From: Protaetiibacter larvae
GTDB lineage: Bacteria; Actinomycetota; Actinomycetes; Actinomycetales; Microbacteriaceae
Length of the DNA stretch: 64,000 bases
Reading direction: 5' to 3'
Assembly (NCBI RefSeq): GCF_008365275.1
Contig: NZ_CP043504.1
Coordinates: 558,001 to 622,000, forward strand
Part shown: positions 36,206 through 45,449 of the stretch, in pieces
Layout: each line of letters opens with the position of its first letter
How positions within the stretch are numbered: the stretch's first letter is position 1
Position numbers and translations under genes: made by a program
The notes under the pieces: generated by a model
The model's database searches: none
What the model saw: only the letters and a program-made list of their open reading frames with translations
Told to the model about the DNA's origin: nothing

Positions 36206-36328
36206 GAGGCCGCGCCCCGTCCTCGGCCGAAGCACCGCCGGCCGGGACGGCCGCCGGCGCTGGCGTCGCGGCGAAGGCCAGAAATGGCCTTCGCTCCCAG
36301 CTCCAGCGCGCAGGTGTTCCGCTTCACG
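36189..36328. repeat. Insertion flanked by 18-bp direct repeats at the znuB-zur junction
   Basis: CAGGTGTTCCGCTTCACG occurs at 36189-36206 and again at 36311-36328. One copy holds the zur GTG, the other the znuB TGA. Between them are 104 bases with two palindromes, one of them a perfect stem 36271-36294 with loop GAAA. If the insert is removed, the znuB stop and zur start overlap as GTGA, as in a coupled operon. Confidence 0.75.
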
Positions 36329-37196
36329 CCGCCGCCACCTCCCTCGCCTCAAGGGTACGTCGGCGACTCCGTCGACGGCCCGCGAGAACGCAGACGAGGT
36401 AGATGAGGAACGAGATGGTGGTCACGTAGGGGCTGATCGGCACGCTCGCGCCGAGGGCGAGCAGGATCCCGCCCACCAGGGCGGTGAGGGCGAATCCCAT
36501 GCTGAGGATCGGCACCCACAGCGGCGAGCTCGAGATGCGCAGCGCCGCCGCGGCCGGGGTCACGAGGATCGAGAGCACGAGCAGCGCGCCCACGATCTGG
36601 ATGCTCGCGGCGACCGCGAGCCCGAGCAGCAGCATGAACGCGACCGAGATCGCACGCACCGGAACCCCGCGCGCGGCGGCGACCTCGGCATCCAGGCTCG
36701 CGAAGCTGAGCGGGCGCCACATCACGAGCAGCCCCGCCACCACGATCGCGCACACGATCGCGAGCGAGGTGAGCCGCGGGTCGTCGACCGCGACGATCTG
36801 CCCGGTGAGCAGGCCGAACTTGGTGGAGGCGCGCCCGGGGTAGAGCGCGAGGCACAGGATGCCGAGGCCGAGGCCGAACGGCATGAGCACGGCGGTGATC
36901 GAATTGCGCTCGCGAGCGCGGGCGCCGAGAAGTCCGATGATGACCGCGGCGACGAGGGAGCCGACGATCGAGCCCTCGACGACGCCGATCCCGAACAGCA
37001 GTCCGGCGGCGGCGCCGGCGAAGGAGAGCTCGCTGATGCCGTGCACCGCGAAGGCGAGGTCGCGCGTCATCACGAACACGCCGATGAGGCCGCCCGCGAT
37101 CCCGAGCACCGCCCCCGCGAGGATCGAGTTGTGCAGGAGGGCGAGCAGCTGCCCGTAGTCGCGGAAGTCGAAGAGGGCCGTCCACCAGTCGCTCAT
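36324..37196 (-). CDS. znuB: Zinc ABC transporter permease
   Basis: The protein has 290 residues and about 8 membrane helices of the ABC-3 family. LAFAVHGISELSFAGAAAGL, then GIGVVEGSI, is the conserved segment around helix 2; the coupling motif follows, and VGALLVLSILVTPAAAALRI marks the later helices. It forms the channel of a zinc (possibly manganese) importer with ZnuC. Its ATG overlaps the znuC stop as ATGA. The solute-binding protein ZnuA is not in this window. Confidence 0.9.
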   Translation of the reverse strand: MSDWWTALFDFRDYGQLLALLHNSILAGAVLGIAGGLIGVFVMTRDLAFAVHGISELSFAGAAAGLLFGIGVVEGSIVGSLVAAVIIGLLGARARERNSITAVLMPFGLGLGILCLALYPGRASTKFGLLTGQIVAVDDPRLTSLAIVCAIVVAGLLVMWRPLSFASLDAEVAAARGVPVRAISVAFMLLLGLAVAASIQIVGALLVLSILVTPAAAALRISSSPLWVPILSMGFALTALVGGILLALGASVPISPYVTTISFLIYLVCVLAGRRRSRRRTLEAREVAAA

Positions 37197-38011
37197 GCGA
37201 CTCCCCCGTGCGCGCGGGCGCCGTGCTCGTGCTCGTGGTGGGCGTGGTCGGGCGCCCCGACGATCACGACCCGGCCGTGGGTGCGGATGACGTCGACGGG
37301 CGCCTGGTACAGCTCCGTGAGCACCTCGGAGGTGAGCACCTCGTCGGGGGTGCCGATCCGGAAGCGTCCGCCCGCGAGGTAGAGCACGCGGTCGACCATG
37401 CCGAGCACGGGGTTGACGTCGTGGGTCACGAACAGCACGCCGAAGCCCCGCTCGCGGCGGTGCCGGTCGATGAGTTCGCTCACCACGCGCTGCGCCCGCA
37501 GGTCGAGCGAGCCGAGGGGTTCGTCGCACAGCAGCAGGCGCGGGTCGCCCGCGAGCGCCTGCCCGACGCGCAACCGCTGCTGTTCGCCGCCCGACAGCCG
37601 CGCCACGGGCACGCGCGCGTAGTGGGCGGCGCCCACCGCATCCAGCAGGGCGTCGATGCGCTCGCGCCGGGCGCGGGTGGGCAGCGGCAGCCCCCAGCGG
37701 TGCCCGTCGACGCCGAGGGCGACCAGGTCGCGGCCGCGGATGCGCAGGGCGGGGTCCTGGCCGCGTTGCTGCGGAACGTAGCCGATCCGCCGGTTCCCGC
37801 GCTGCACGGGGTGCCCGTCGAAGCGGATCTCGCCCGCCGCGAGAGCGTGCTCGCCGAGGATGGTGCGCAGCAGGCTCGTCTTGCCGGAGCCGTTCGAGCC
37901 GAGCACGGCGAGGAACTCGCCCGGGGCGACGTCGAGGTCGAGTCCGCTCCACAGGGTGCGCGCGCCGAGCGTCAGCTGCGCGCCGCGCACGCTGAGCACC
38001 GGATCCGTCAC
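37193..38011 (-). CDS. znuC: Zinc ABC transporter ATP-binding protein
   Basis: The protein has 272 residues with a GTG start at 38011. ABC motifs are in order: Walker A LGSNGSGKTSLL (about 38-49), Q loop RIGYVPQQRGQDP, signature RLSGGEQQRLRVGQALAG, Walker B LLLCDEPLGSLD and the switch His in FVTHDVNPVL. A His-rich tail (DHAHHEHEHGARAHGG) near the C terminus could bind zinc, as in other zinc-linked proteins. It powers ZnuB and is the first gene of the zur-controlled unit. Confidence 0.92.
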   Translation of the reverse strand: MTDPVLSVRGAQLTLGARTLWSGLDLDVAPGEFLAVLGSNGSGKTSLLRTILGEHALAAGEIRFDGHPVQRGNRRIGYVPQQRGQDPALRIRGRDLVALGVDGHRWGLPLPTRARRERIDALLDAVGAAHYARVPVARLSGGEQQRLRVGQALAGDPRLLLCDEPLGSLDLRAQRVVSELIDRHRRERGFGVLFVTHDVNPVLGMVDRVLYLAGGRFRIGTPDEVLTSEVLTELYQAPVDVIRTHGRVVIVGAPDHAHHEHEHGARAHGGVA

Positions 38012-38025
38012 TCCGCAACCCTACC

Positions 38026-38040
38026 TGAGAACCGTTCTCA
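38026..38040. promoter_or_regulatory. Zur box upstream of znuC
   Basis: TGAGAACCGTTCTCA is a perfect 7-1-7 palindrome located 15 bases ahead of the znuC GTG. It fits the actinobacterial Zur consensus TGANAANNNTTNTCA. Zinc-bound Zur would cover the promoter. Confidence 0.85.
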
Positions 38041-38045
38041 CTGCC

Positions 38046-38131
38046 CGTTCATGGCGCAGCTGGAGCTACGACCTCGCGGCGGGAGGCGTTTCCCCCGCCA
38101 CCGAGTCACGGCTCCAGCCGCGCCATGAACG
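38046..38131. repeat. 86-bp hairpin element after the E2 gene
   Basis: Arms 38046-38066 and 38111-38131 (21 bp, one mismatch) begin CGTTCATGGCGC and enclose a second stem GGCGGG/CCCGCC. It lies 3 bases past the E2 stop on the minus strand and next to the Zur box. It may terminate the dehydrogenase operon, but it also has the size of the other dispersed palindromes. Confidence 0.7.
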
Positions 38132-38133
38132 CA

Positions 38134-39462
38134 TCAATCGAGGAGCAGGGCGGGTTCCTCGAGGACGGAGGCGACGTCGGCCGTGAAACGGGAGGCGACA
38201 TCGCCGTCGACGACGCGGTGGTCGAAGCTCGCGCCGACCGTCGTGACGTAGGCGGGTCGCACCTCCCCGTCGACCACCCACGGCTTCTGCTTGATCGCGC
38301 CGAGGGCGACGATCGCGACCTCGCCGGGGTTGAGGATCGGCGTGCCGGTGTCCATCCCGAACGAACCGAGGTTGGTGATGGTGATGGTGCCGCCCGACAT
38401 GTCGGCGGGCGTCGTCTTGCCTTCGCGGGCCGTGAGGGTGAGCTGTTCGAGTGACTGCGCGAGCTCGAGCAGCGACAGATCCTGGGCGTCCTTGACATTG
38501 GGCACGATGAGCCCGCGCGGCGTCGCCGCGGCGATGCCAAGGTTCACGTAGTGCCGCACGATGATCTCGCTGTCGGTCCACGAGGAGTTGACGGTGGGGT
38601 TGCGGCGCACCGCCCAGATGATCGCCTTCGCCATGACGAGCAGGGGGCTCACCCGCACGCCCGCGAAGTCGGGCGACGCCTTGAGGCGCTTCACGAACTC
38701 CATGGTGCGGGTGGCGTTGACGTCGGTGAAGACGGAGACGTGCGGAGCGGTGAACGCGGAGGCCACCATCGCCTGCGCGGTCGCCTTGCGCACACCCTTC
38801 ACCGGGATGCGCTCCTCGCGCTCGCTCGGCCAGGCGGGGGTCTCGATGTTGCGGAACACGCTCGCCTGCTCGGCCTGCCGGATGACGTCCTCGCGCAGCA
38901 CCTCGCCGCCGCGGCCGGTCGCGGTCACCTGCTGCAGGTCGACGCCGAGATCCTTGGCGAGCTTGCGGATCGGCGGCTTGGCGATGACGGGGGCGGATGC
39001 CGCGCGCGGCGCGGCGACGCGGGCCGGCGCGGGCGTTCCCGCCGGCGCCTCGACGCGGCGACGACGCGTGGCGACGTGGCCGCCCTTCGAGCCGTAGCCG
39101 ACGAGCACGGCGCCCGATCCCGCCTCCTCGGCCTCCGCGCGGGGCGCCATGGCGGCGGGGTCGGACACCGTGCCGAGTCCTTCGGAGTCGTTCGCGGGCG
39201 CCTGCAGCTCGATCGTGCCGCCCGCCGAATCGACGCGGATGATGGGGGCGCCCACCTCGACGGTGGCGCCCTCCTCGGCGAGCAGCTCGGTGACGACGCC
39301 GGCGAACGGCGACGGCAGTTCGACGAGCGACTTGGCGGTCTCGATCTCGACGAGCACCTGGTTGACGCTCACCCGGTCGCCGGGCTGCACCTTCCACGAG
39401 ACGATCTCGGCCTCGGTGAGGCCTTCGCCGACATCCGGCAGCGGGAACTCTGCTTGGGCCAC
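38134..39462 (-). CDS. E2 acyltransferase of a 2-oxoacid dehydrogenase complex
   Basis: The protein has 442 residues. One lipoyl domain (1-80) carries the lipoylated Lys44 in [13 protein letters not shown] flexible Ala/Pro linker leads to the subunit-binding domain ([20 protein letters not shown]), then the catalytic domain with the active-site [10 protein letters not shown] near the C terminus. It transfers acyl groups from lipoamide to CoA. One lipoyl domain and partner E1alpha/E1beta genes point to the branched-chain or heterotetrameric pyruvate type. No E3 gene is adjacent. Confidence 0.93.
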   Translation of the reverse strand: MAQAEFPLPDVGEGLTEAEIVSWKVQPGDRVSVNQVLVEIETAKSLVELPSPFAGVVTELLAEEGATVEVGAPIIRVDSAGGTIELQAPANDSEGLGTVSDPAAMAPRAEAEEAGSGAVLVGYGSKGGHVATRRRRVEAPAGTPAPARVAAPRAASAPVIAKPPIRKLAKDLGVDLQQVTATGRGGEVLREDVIRQAEQASVFRNIETPAWPSEREERIPVKGVRKATAQAMVASAFTAPHVSVFTDVNATRTMEFVKRLKASPDFAGVRVSPLLVMAKAIIWAVRRNPTVNSSWTDSEIIVRHYVNLGIAAATPRGLIVPNVKDAQDLSLLELAQSLEQLTLTAREGKTTPADMSGGTITITNLGSFGMDTGTPILNPGEVAIVALGAIKQKPWVVDGEVRPAYVTTVGASFDHRVVDGDVASRFTADVASVLEEPALLLD

Positions 39463-39483
39463 GCGGGCCTCCTCACGGTGGGT

Positions 39484-40464
39484 TCAGTAGGCGAGCGAGC
39501 GGTCGACGGCCTCGAGGATCCGGTCGACGTCGGGGAGGTAGACGCCCTCGAGCTTGGCGGGCGGGAACGGGGTGTCGTAGCCGCTCACCCGCAGGACCGG
39601 CGCCTCGAGCGAGTAGAAGGCGCGCTCCGCGATGGTCGCGGCGATCTCGGAGCCGATCGACACATTGCCGGGGGCCTCCTGGGCGACCACGAGGCGTCCG
39701 GTCTTCTGCACCGATTCGATGATCGGCCCGTAGTCGACGGGCGAGAGCGAGCGCAGGTCGATGACCTCGAGGCTCGTCCCCTCCGTCGCCGCGAGTTCGG
39801 CCGCCTGCAGCAGCATCGAGACCATGGCGCCGTGGCCGACGACCGTCACCTGGGTGCCGGTCCGCACCACGCGGCTCTGGTGCAACGGGGTCGGCACCCC
39901 GTCGTCGGCCACCTCGCCCTTCTGCCAGTACCGGCTCTTCGGCTCGAAGAACAGCACGGGGTCGTCGCTCGTGATGGCCTGCTGGATCATCCAGTAGGCG
40001 TCGTTCGGGGTGGCGGGGCTCACCACGCGCAGGCCGGCGGTGTGGGCGAAGTACGCCTCGGGGCTCTCCTGGTGGTGCTCGACCGCGCCGATGTGACCGC
40101 CGTACGGCACGCGGATCACCACGGGGAAGGCCTGCGAACCCTGGTGGCGGAACGTCTGCTTGGCGAGCTGCGAGGTGATCTGATCGAAGCCGGGGAAGAT
40201 GAAGCCGTCGAACTGGATCTCGCAGACGGGCCGGAAGCCGCGCATCGCGAGGCCGATCGCGGAGCCGACGATGCCCGATTCGGCGAGCGGGGTGTCGAGC
40301 ACCCGGTTCTCGCCGAACTCGGCCTGGAGCCCCTCGGTGACCCGGAAGACCCCGCCCAGGGTCCCGATGTCCTCACCCATGAGCAGCACCCTGTCGTCGG
40401 CGGCGAGCGCGGCACGCAGACCCTCGTTGATGGCCTTCGCCATCGTGAGCTGACGCTCGGTCAT
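39484..40464 (-). CDS. 2-oxoacid dehydrogenase E1 beta subunit
   Basis: The protein has 326 residues. LLMGEDIGTLGGVFRVTEGL (about 27-46), LDTPLAESGIVGSAIGLAMR and CEIQFDGFIFPGFDQI are the conserved transketolase-like blocks that contact TPP. EVIDLRSLSPVDY begins the C-terminal domain. With E1alpha it forms the alpha2beta2 decarboxylase. Its ATG overlaps the E1alpha stop (ATGA) and it lies 21 bases before E2. Substrate choice, branched-chain or pyruvate, cannot be read from this sequence alone. Confidence 0.94.
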   Translation of the reverse strand: MTERQLTMAKAINEGLRAALAADDRVLLMGEDIGTLGGVFRVTEGLQAEFGENRVLDTPLAESGIVGSAIGLAMRGFRPVCEIQFDGFIFPGFDQITSQLAKQTFRHQGSQAFPVVIRVPYGGHIGAVEHHQESPEAYFAHTAGLRVVSPATPNDAYWMIQQAITSDDPVLFFEPKSRYWQKGEVADDGVPTPLHQSRVVRTGTQVTVVGHGAMVSMLLQAAELAATEGTSLEVIDLRSLSPVDYGPIIESVQKTGRLVVAQEAPGNVSIGSEIAATIAERAFYSLEAPVLRVSGYDTPFPPAKLEGVYLPDVDRILEAVDRSLAY

Positions 40465-41579
40465 GCCTCGCCCCCCTCGAAGCCGGCCTCGTAGGCGGCG
40501 AGCCACGCCGCCTGCTCCTCGATGCGCGGATGCGGTTCGGTGTACACGTGCTGGAAGATCGCGTCGTCGGGGAGGGTGCCGAGCGCGAGGGTGCGCGTGC
40601 GCACATCGGCGGCGAGATCCTCCGCCTCGGCGGCGACCTCCTGGAAGAAGTCGTCGCCGGCCCCGAGCGAACGCAGGTACGCCTCGAAGCGCGCGATGGG
40701 GTCGCGCTCGCTCCAGAACGCCACGTCGTCGTCCTCGCGGTACTTGGTGGGGTCGTCGCTCGACGTGTGCGCGCCCATCCGGTAGGTGAGCGCCTCGATG
40801 AAGCAGGGCCCCTGCCCGGCGCGCGCGGCGTCGAGGCCCGCCCGGGTGACCGCATAGCTCGCGAGCACGTCGTTGCCGTCGATCTGCACCGAGGGGATGC
40901 CGAATCCGGCCGCCCGCAGGTAGAGCGGGGTGCGCGACTGCCGTTCGACGGGCACCGAGATGGCCCAGTGGTTGTTCTGCAGGAAGAACACCTGCGGCGT
41001 GCGGTAGCTGGCCGCGAAGACGTACGCCTCGTTGACGTCGCCCTGGCTCGTGGCGCCGTCGCCGAAGTAGACGAGCACGGCGGCGTCCTTCTCCGGGTCG
41101 CCGCTTCCGCTTCCGCCGTCGAGCCCGATCCCCATGGCGTAGCCGGTGGCGTGCAGCGCCTGGGAGCCGATCACGAGCGTGTAGAGGTGGAAGTTGCCGG
41201 TCTCCTCCGGCACCCAACCGCCGTGGCTGAGCCCGCGCAGCATCTCGATGATGCGCATGGGGTCGAGCCCGCGGATGCGTCCGACGACATGTTCGCGGTA
41301 GGCGGGGAAGATGTGGTCCTGCGGGCGGGCGGCGTATCCGGATCCGACCTGCGCCGCCTCCTGGCCGAGGCTCGGGATCCACAGGGCGAGCTGACCCTGA
41401 CGCTGCAGGTTGCCCGCCTCGATGTCGAAGCGCCGGATGACGACCATCTGGCGGTGGAAGTCGCGCAGACGCTGCTCGTCGAGGGCCGCGAGGTACGGCA
41501 GGTAGGGCGCCGTGGTGTCGTTCTCGAGGAGGGACCCCTGGGGCGAGAGCAGCTGAACCGTCGCCTCGGTATAGGACAT
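40461..41579 (-). CDS. 2-oxoacid dehydrogenase E1 alpha subunit
   Basis: The protein has 372 residues. The TPP/Mg motif is VYFGDGATSQGDVNEAYVFA continuing to QNNHWAISVP. The phosphorylation-loop region TYRMGAHTSSDDPTKYR is also conserved. It decarboxylates the 2-oxo acid and acetylates the E2 lipoyl arm. It is the first gene of the E1alpha-E1beta-E2 operon. TAGGGT lies 7 bases before the ATG, so the operon mRNA is probably leaderless. Confidence 0.94.
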   Translation of the reverse strand: MSYTEATVQLLSPQGSLLENDTTAPYLPYLAALDEQRLRDFHRQMVVIRRFDIEAGNLQRQGQLALWIPSLGQEAAQVGSGYAARPQDHIFPAYREHVVGRIRGLDPMRIIEMLRGLSHGGWVPEETGNFHLYTLVIGSQALHATGYAMGIGLDGGSGSGDPEKDAAVLVYFGDGATSQGDVNEAYVFAASYRTPQVFFLQNNHWAISVPVERQSRTPLYLRAAGFGIPSVQIDGNDVLASYAVTRAGLDAARAGQGPCFIEALTYRMGAHTSSDDPTKYREDDDVAFWSERDPIARFEAYLRSLGAGDDFFQEVAAEAEDLAADVRTRTLALGTLPDDAIFQHVYTEPHPRIEEQAAWLAAYEAGFEGGEA

Positions 41580-41614
41580 AGGCCCTACCCTAGCCGGGGC
41601 GTATTCCCCCTCGG

Positions 41615-42670
41615 TCAGAGGGTGGTCACAACCTCACCGGCGGCTCGTAGGAGTTTCTCCACAGACTCCTCCTCGCCGACCGTCACCCGGATCCCCTCCG
41701 GAGCGAACACCCGCGCGACGATCCCGTGCGCCTCGAGCACCTCGGCGGCGGCGGCGGTCTGCTGCCCCGTCGCGAGCCAGACGAAGTTGCCCTGCGGCTC
41801 CGGAAGCGGCCACCCCTGGGCGCGCAAACCGTCGCGGATGCGGTCGCGGCGGGCCACGAGCTCGGCCACCTGGGCGCGGTACTCGTCCTCGTGATCGAGC
41901 GCCGCGAGCGCCGCCCGCTGCGCCGGCTCGGTCACCGAGAGGGCGATCGCCGCGGAACGTGCCGCGTCGAGGATGTAGGCGGGGCCGACCGCGTAGCCGA
42001 CCCGCAACCCGGCGAGCCCGTAGGCCTTCGAGAAGGTGCGCAGCACGACGAGGTTCGGGTAGCGCTCGAGCAGCGGGATGCCGTCGACGGCATCCGGGTC
42101 CGTCACGAACTCGCGGTACGCCTCGTCGAGCAGCACGAGCACCGTGTCGGGGACGGCGGCCATGAAGCGCTCGAAGCGCTCGGCCGTGACGATGACGCTC
42201 GTGGGGTTGTTGGGGGTGCACACGAGGATGACGCGGGTGCGCTCGGTGACGGCCGCCGCGAGCGCCTCGAGGTCGTGCCCGCCGTCGGGGGCGTTCGGCA
42301 CGGTGACGCTCGTCGCCCCCGAGACGGTGACGATGCCGGGGTAGGCCTCGAACGAGCGCCACGCGTACAGCACCTCGTCGCCCGGTCCGGCGGCGGCCTG
42401 GATGAGCTGGTGCAGGATCGACACCGAGCCGGCGCCCACATGCACCTCGTCGACGCTCACGCCGAACCGCTCGGCGAGCCGAACCCGCAGCGCCGTCGCG
42501 GCGCCGTCGGGGTAGCGCAGCACGCTCGAGGCGGAGATGGCGTCGAGCACGGCAGGCAGGGTCGGGAAGGGGTTCTCGTTGGAGGACAGCTTGAAGGCGT
42601 CGGCCGGCGCGGGGCGACCCTGCCGGTACGGCGTGAGCGAGGCGATCTCGGGGCGGAGGACGACAGCCAT
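41615..42670 (-). CDS. hisC: Histidinol-phosphate aminotransferase-like enzyme
   Basis: The protein has 351 residues. This fold-type I PLP aminotransferase has [16 protein letters not shown] (about 27-42), the aromatic-stacking region, [20 protein letters not shown] and the PLP lysine in [17 protein letters not shown]. Histidine biosynthesis genes are not adjacent, so this may be the HisC paralogue that acts on aromatic amino acids (PatA/HisC2); sequence cannot separate them. TAGGCT lies 7 bases before the ATG. Confidence 0.85.
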   Translation of the reverse strand: MAVVLRPEIASLTPYRQGRPAPADAFKLSSNENPFPTLPAVLDAISASSVLRYPDGAATALRVRLAERFGVSVDEVHVGAGSVSILHQLIQAAAGPGDEVLYAWRSFEAYPGIVTVSGATSVTVPNAPDGGHDLEALAAAVTERTRVILVCTPNNPTSVIVTAERFERFMAAVPDTVLVLLDEAYREFVTDPDAVDGIPLLERYPNLVVLRTFSKAYGLAGLRVGYAVGPAYILDAARSAAIALSVTEPAQRAALAALDHEDEYRAQVAELVARRDRIRDGLRAQGWPLPEPQGNFVWLATGQQTAAAAEVLEAHGIVARVFAPEGIRVTVGEEESVEKLLRAAGEVVTTL

Positions 42671-42739
42671 GGCGTCCAGCCTAGGGCGACGCGCCGAGCG
42701 GGCCTGGTGACGCGGGCGGGCCGCTGGGATGATGGCGGC

Positions 42740-43150
42740 ATGCGTTTCGTGATCCGTCTGCTCATCAACGCGCTCGCCCTGTGGCTCACCGCGCTCATCC
42801 TGAACCCGAACGTGCAGGTGACGTCCTGGGCCGACGACAGCAACCCCGACGACTGGTCGTGGCCGCTGTTCTGGACCTACCTGCTGCTCGCCCTCGTCTT
42901 CGGCGTTGTCAACGGCATCGTCGGGACGGCGATCAAGATCGTGGCGTTCCCGATCTACATCCTGACCCTGGGGCTCATCTCGCTCATCGTGAACGGGCTG
43001 CTGTTCCTGCTCGTGGCCTGGATCAGCACCCTCATCGGGTTCGGCCTGTCGGTGACGACCTTCTGGTGGGGCGTGCTGGGAGCACTGCTGCTCGGCATCT
43101 TCGGCTTCCTCATCGGCATCATCCTTCGGCCGCTCACTCAGCGTCGCTGA
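42740..43150 (+). CDS. Holin-like membrane protein (phage holin family 4)
   Basis: The protein has 136 residues and four hydrophobic helices, with [40 protein letters not shown] and [20 protein letters not shown]. This matches the Phage_holin_4_2/YvlD-type family, which is common in chromosomes and not a sign of prophage. Role unknown. A GATGAT -10 lies 6 bases before the ATG. Its last 17 bases overlap the convergent hydrolase gene. Confidence 0.85.
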   Translation: MRFVIRLLINALALWLTALILNPNVQVTSWADDSNPDDWSWPLFWTYLLLALVFGVVNGIVGTAIKIVAFPIYILTLGLISLIVNGLLFLLVAWISTLIGFGLSVTTFWWGVLGALLLGIFGFLIGIILRPLTQRR

Positions 43151-44558
43151 CCCCGGCGTCGGCCGGCAGGCGCACCGCCTGGTAGCGGTAGGCGGTCGTG
43201 GTCGCGCCGTCCCGCTCGGCGTACTCGCCGGTGAACCGTGCGAGTGCGTCCAGTTCGCCGCGCACCTCGGGCGACCGGGCCGCGTCCAGCAGTTCCGCGG
43301 TCTGCGCGTAGGCGCTGCGTTGATGCGCGGGCGCCGGGATGCCGCGCGGGATCTCGACACCCTCCGGGTAGGCCCGCCGTTCGACGATGACCCGGTCGAC
43401 CGTCTGCTGGGGCCCGCCCGTGGCGACGACGAAGTCGTCGGTGTGCCGGATCGCGAGGCCGCGGATGCCGTCCGGCATCGCGATGCCGCCGCCGGGGTCG
43501 CCGTAGCTCTCGAGGCCGTAGGTGTTCCACCGCCCCGACCCCGCGATCGCGTCGGCGATGAGCCCGCCCTGCGAGAAGCCGACCAGCACGACCGGCGACT
43601 CGGCGGTGATCCCGGCGTCGGCCATCGCGAGCTCGGTGGCACGGATCGATCCCGCCGGCAGGCCCGCGACCCCGGCCACGTTGCTCGTGAGGTCCCATGG
43701 CTCCTCGTCGGCGAGCGGCGAGAAGGTCCGCGTGGGTGCGACGTAGACCACGAAGCGGTCCTCCGCACCCGGCGCGCTGTACTTCTCGATGCGCACCTGC
43801 TGCTGCTCGGGCACGCGATCCAGCCGTTCGGCCGCACCCGTCGGCGCCGCGACCCGGCGCTCGACTCCCACCCGCTCCACGCGGACCGCCGTCTCGTGGA
43901 ACAGCTGCGTGCCGCTCGCGGTGCCCGCGGCGACAAGGGCCGCCGCGGAGGTGTCGGCACCGAGGATCCCGAGCCCGTAGTCGCCGAGCAGCACCGTGAC
44001 GGCGGGCGGTAACCCGGCCGCCCCCGCCACCGCGTCGTCGGCGCCGGTCACCGTGTTGCGCACGAGCGCGGCGAACTCGGGACTCGTGACGAGCTCCGGG
44101 TGCTGAAGCAGCCAGATCCGGATCGACTCCCGCTTCTGCTCGTCGCTGCCGGGCGCGAAGGTCCAGCCCAGCCATGCCCCGGCGGCGACGCTCGGCAGCA
44201 GCGGCAGCAGCAGGCGCGGCAGCTGCCCGGCGAGCCAATCGGATGCCGCGCCCTGCGCATGCTCCGCGAGACGCTCCGCGGTCGCGTAGCCGGACTCCGC
44301 GGCGATGATGCCCTCGCGGAGCCGCCGCACCTCCTCGGCGAGCTCGCCGCTGAGCTGTTCGCACCGTTCGAGTCTCGCGCGGAGAGCACTCGGCGCCGAG
44401 TCGAGAGCGAGCAGCGCGAGGCGGTGGGTGTCGGCCTCCACCTCGTCGCCGAGCCGCGCCAGGACGGGCAGGTGCGCGAGCAGCGCATCGCTCGCCACGA
44501 GTACCGCGCCGGGCGAGGTGACGACGAGGCCGCCCGCGGCCGGATCAGGCGAGGGCAT
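43134..44558 (-). CDS. Helical/membrane segment plus alpha/beta-hydrolase domain, unknown
   Basis: The protein has 474 residues. The first 110 residues are helical, with [20 protein letters not shown]; a hydrophobic segment ([19 protein letters not shown]) follows at about 117-136. The C-terminal part (about 280-440) has a serine-hydrolase nucleophile elbow [14 protein letters not shown] with Ser329, and later His candidates in IRHTDDF. It overlaps the WXG100-like gene by 14 bases. Together they resemble two-gene units in which a small helical protein accompanies an exported esterase-type effector. Substrate unknown. Confidence 0.7.
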   Translation of the reverse strand: MPSPDPAAGGLVVTSPGAVLVASDALLAHLPVLARLGDEVEADTHRLALLALDSAPSALRARLERCEQLSGELAEEVRRLREGIIAAESGYATAERLAEHAQGAASDWLAGQLPRLLLPLLPSVAAGAWLGWTFAPGSDEQKRESIRIWLLQHPELVTSPEFAALVRNTVTGADDAVAGAAGLPPAVTVLLGDYGLGILGADTSAAALVAAGTASGTQLFHETAVRVERVGVERRVAAPTGAAERLDRVPEQQQVRIEKYSAPGAEDRFVVYVAPTRTFSPLADEEPWDLTSNVAGVAGLPAGSIRATELAMADAGITAESPVVLVGFSQGGLIADAIAGSGRWNTYGLESYGDPGGGIAMPDGIRGLAIRHTDDFVVATGGPQQTVDRVIVERRAYPEGVEIPRGIPAPAHQRSAYAQTAELLDAARSPEVRGELDALARFTGEYAERDGATTTAYRYQAVRLPADAGVSDAE

Positions 44559-44793
44559 GAAGCAGCTCCGCCCGCGCGATCGCGGTCGCCCCGGCCAGGT
44601 CGTCGAGCACCTCGTGCAGCCGGGTGCCGAGATGCTCGGCGGCCACCGCGTACGCGGCATACGCCGGTCCGCGCCAGCTCTCGGCGCCGATGAGCGGCGG
44701 ATCGGCCGCTCGTCGTTGCGCCGAGCGGTAGAGCTGATGGAGCTCGGCGAGCCGGGCGCGCAGCCGGTCGAGCTCGAGCGGATCTGCGGGCAC
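44545..44793 (-). CDS. WXG100-like small helical protein
   Basis: The protein has 82 residues from the GTG at 44793, with GAGGAG 4 bases upstream. Two helices surround a W-x-G turn, ESWRGPAY (38-45, Trp40 and Gly42), the hallmark of the WXG100/ESAT-6 superfamily. WXG100 proteins are type VII secretion substrates or partners. No secretion ATPase is in the window. Coupled to the hydrolase gene by a 14-base overlap. Confidence 0.6.
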   Translation of the reverse strand: MPADPLELDRLRARLAELHQLYRSAQRRAADPPLIGAESWRGPAYAAYAVAAEHLGTRLHEVLDDLAGATAIARAELLHALA

Positions 44794-44924
44794 GATGCTC
44801 CTCTCGTCGGGGATGCCCCATGCTCGGTCGATCGCGCGGCACACGCCGACCGGGCACCGTCAACCGGGGATCCGCCCCCCGGTCGCGAGGTGTGCAGGAC
44901 GCGCCGACGCGACACAATGGGCGC

Positions 44925-45449
44925 ATGAGCTTCGACAGGTCGGGGGGCGCGCCGTTCGTCTTCCGCATCTGCTTCGTCTGCACGGGCAACATCTGCCGCT
45001 CCCCGATGGCGGAGGCCATCTTCCGCACCATCGTCGCGACGAAGGGCTACGCCAAGGCGATCTCGGTCACCTCGGCGGCCACCGGCGACTGGCACGTGGG
45101 CGAGCACGCCGACCCGCGGACGATCGCCGCGCTCGAGGCGCACGGCTACGAGGCGGGCACCCACCGGGCGCGCCAGTTCGACCCGAGCTGGTTCCCGGAG
45201 CTCGACCTCATCATCGCCTTCGACCGCGGACACGAACGGGTGCTCCGCGAGTGGGCGCCCACGGAGGCCGACCAGAGCAAGGTCCAGCTGCTGATGAGTT
45301 TCGACCCCGAACAATCGGGCACGATGGACGTACCGGATCCGTACTACTCGGATGCGGCGCTGTTCGATGTCGTGCTCGTCGCGATCGAACGCGCCAGCCG
45401 CGCGCTGTTCCGGCAGCTCGAACCCGCCATCCGACAGGGAGTCTCATGA
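44925..45449 (+). CDS. Low-molecular-weight protein tyrosine phosphatase
   Basis: The protein has 174 residues. The P loop CTGNICRS (19-26), with nucleophile Cys19 and Arg25, is near the N terminus, and the general acid is Asp138 in DPYY. It dephosphorylates tyrosine in proteins, often exopolysaccharide kinases; the substrate here is unknown. Candidate -10 CACAAT lies 6 bases before the ATG. The stop overlaps the purB ATG as ATGA. Confidence 0.93.
   Translation: MSFDRSGGAPFVFRICFVCTGNICRSPMAEAIFRTIVATKGYAKAISVTSAATGDWHVGEHADPRTIAALEAHGYEAGTHRARQFDPSWFPELDLIIAFDRGHERVLREWAPTEADQSKVQLLMSFDPEQSGTMDVPDPYYSDAALFDVVLVAIERASRALFRQLEPAIRQGVS

Noticed and set aside
42740-43150. Prophage remnant suggested by the holin-family match
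   Set aside because: The family is common as a stand-alone chromosomal membrane protein, and no other phage gene or attachment site is nearby.
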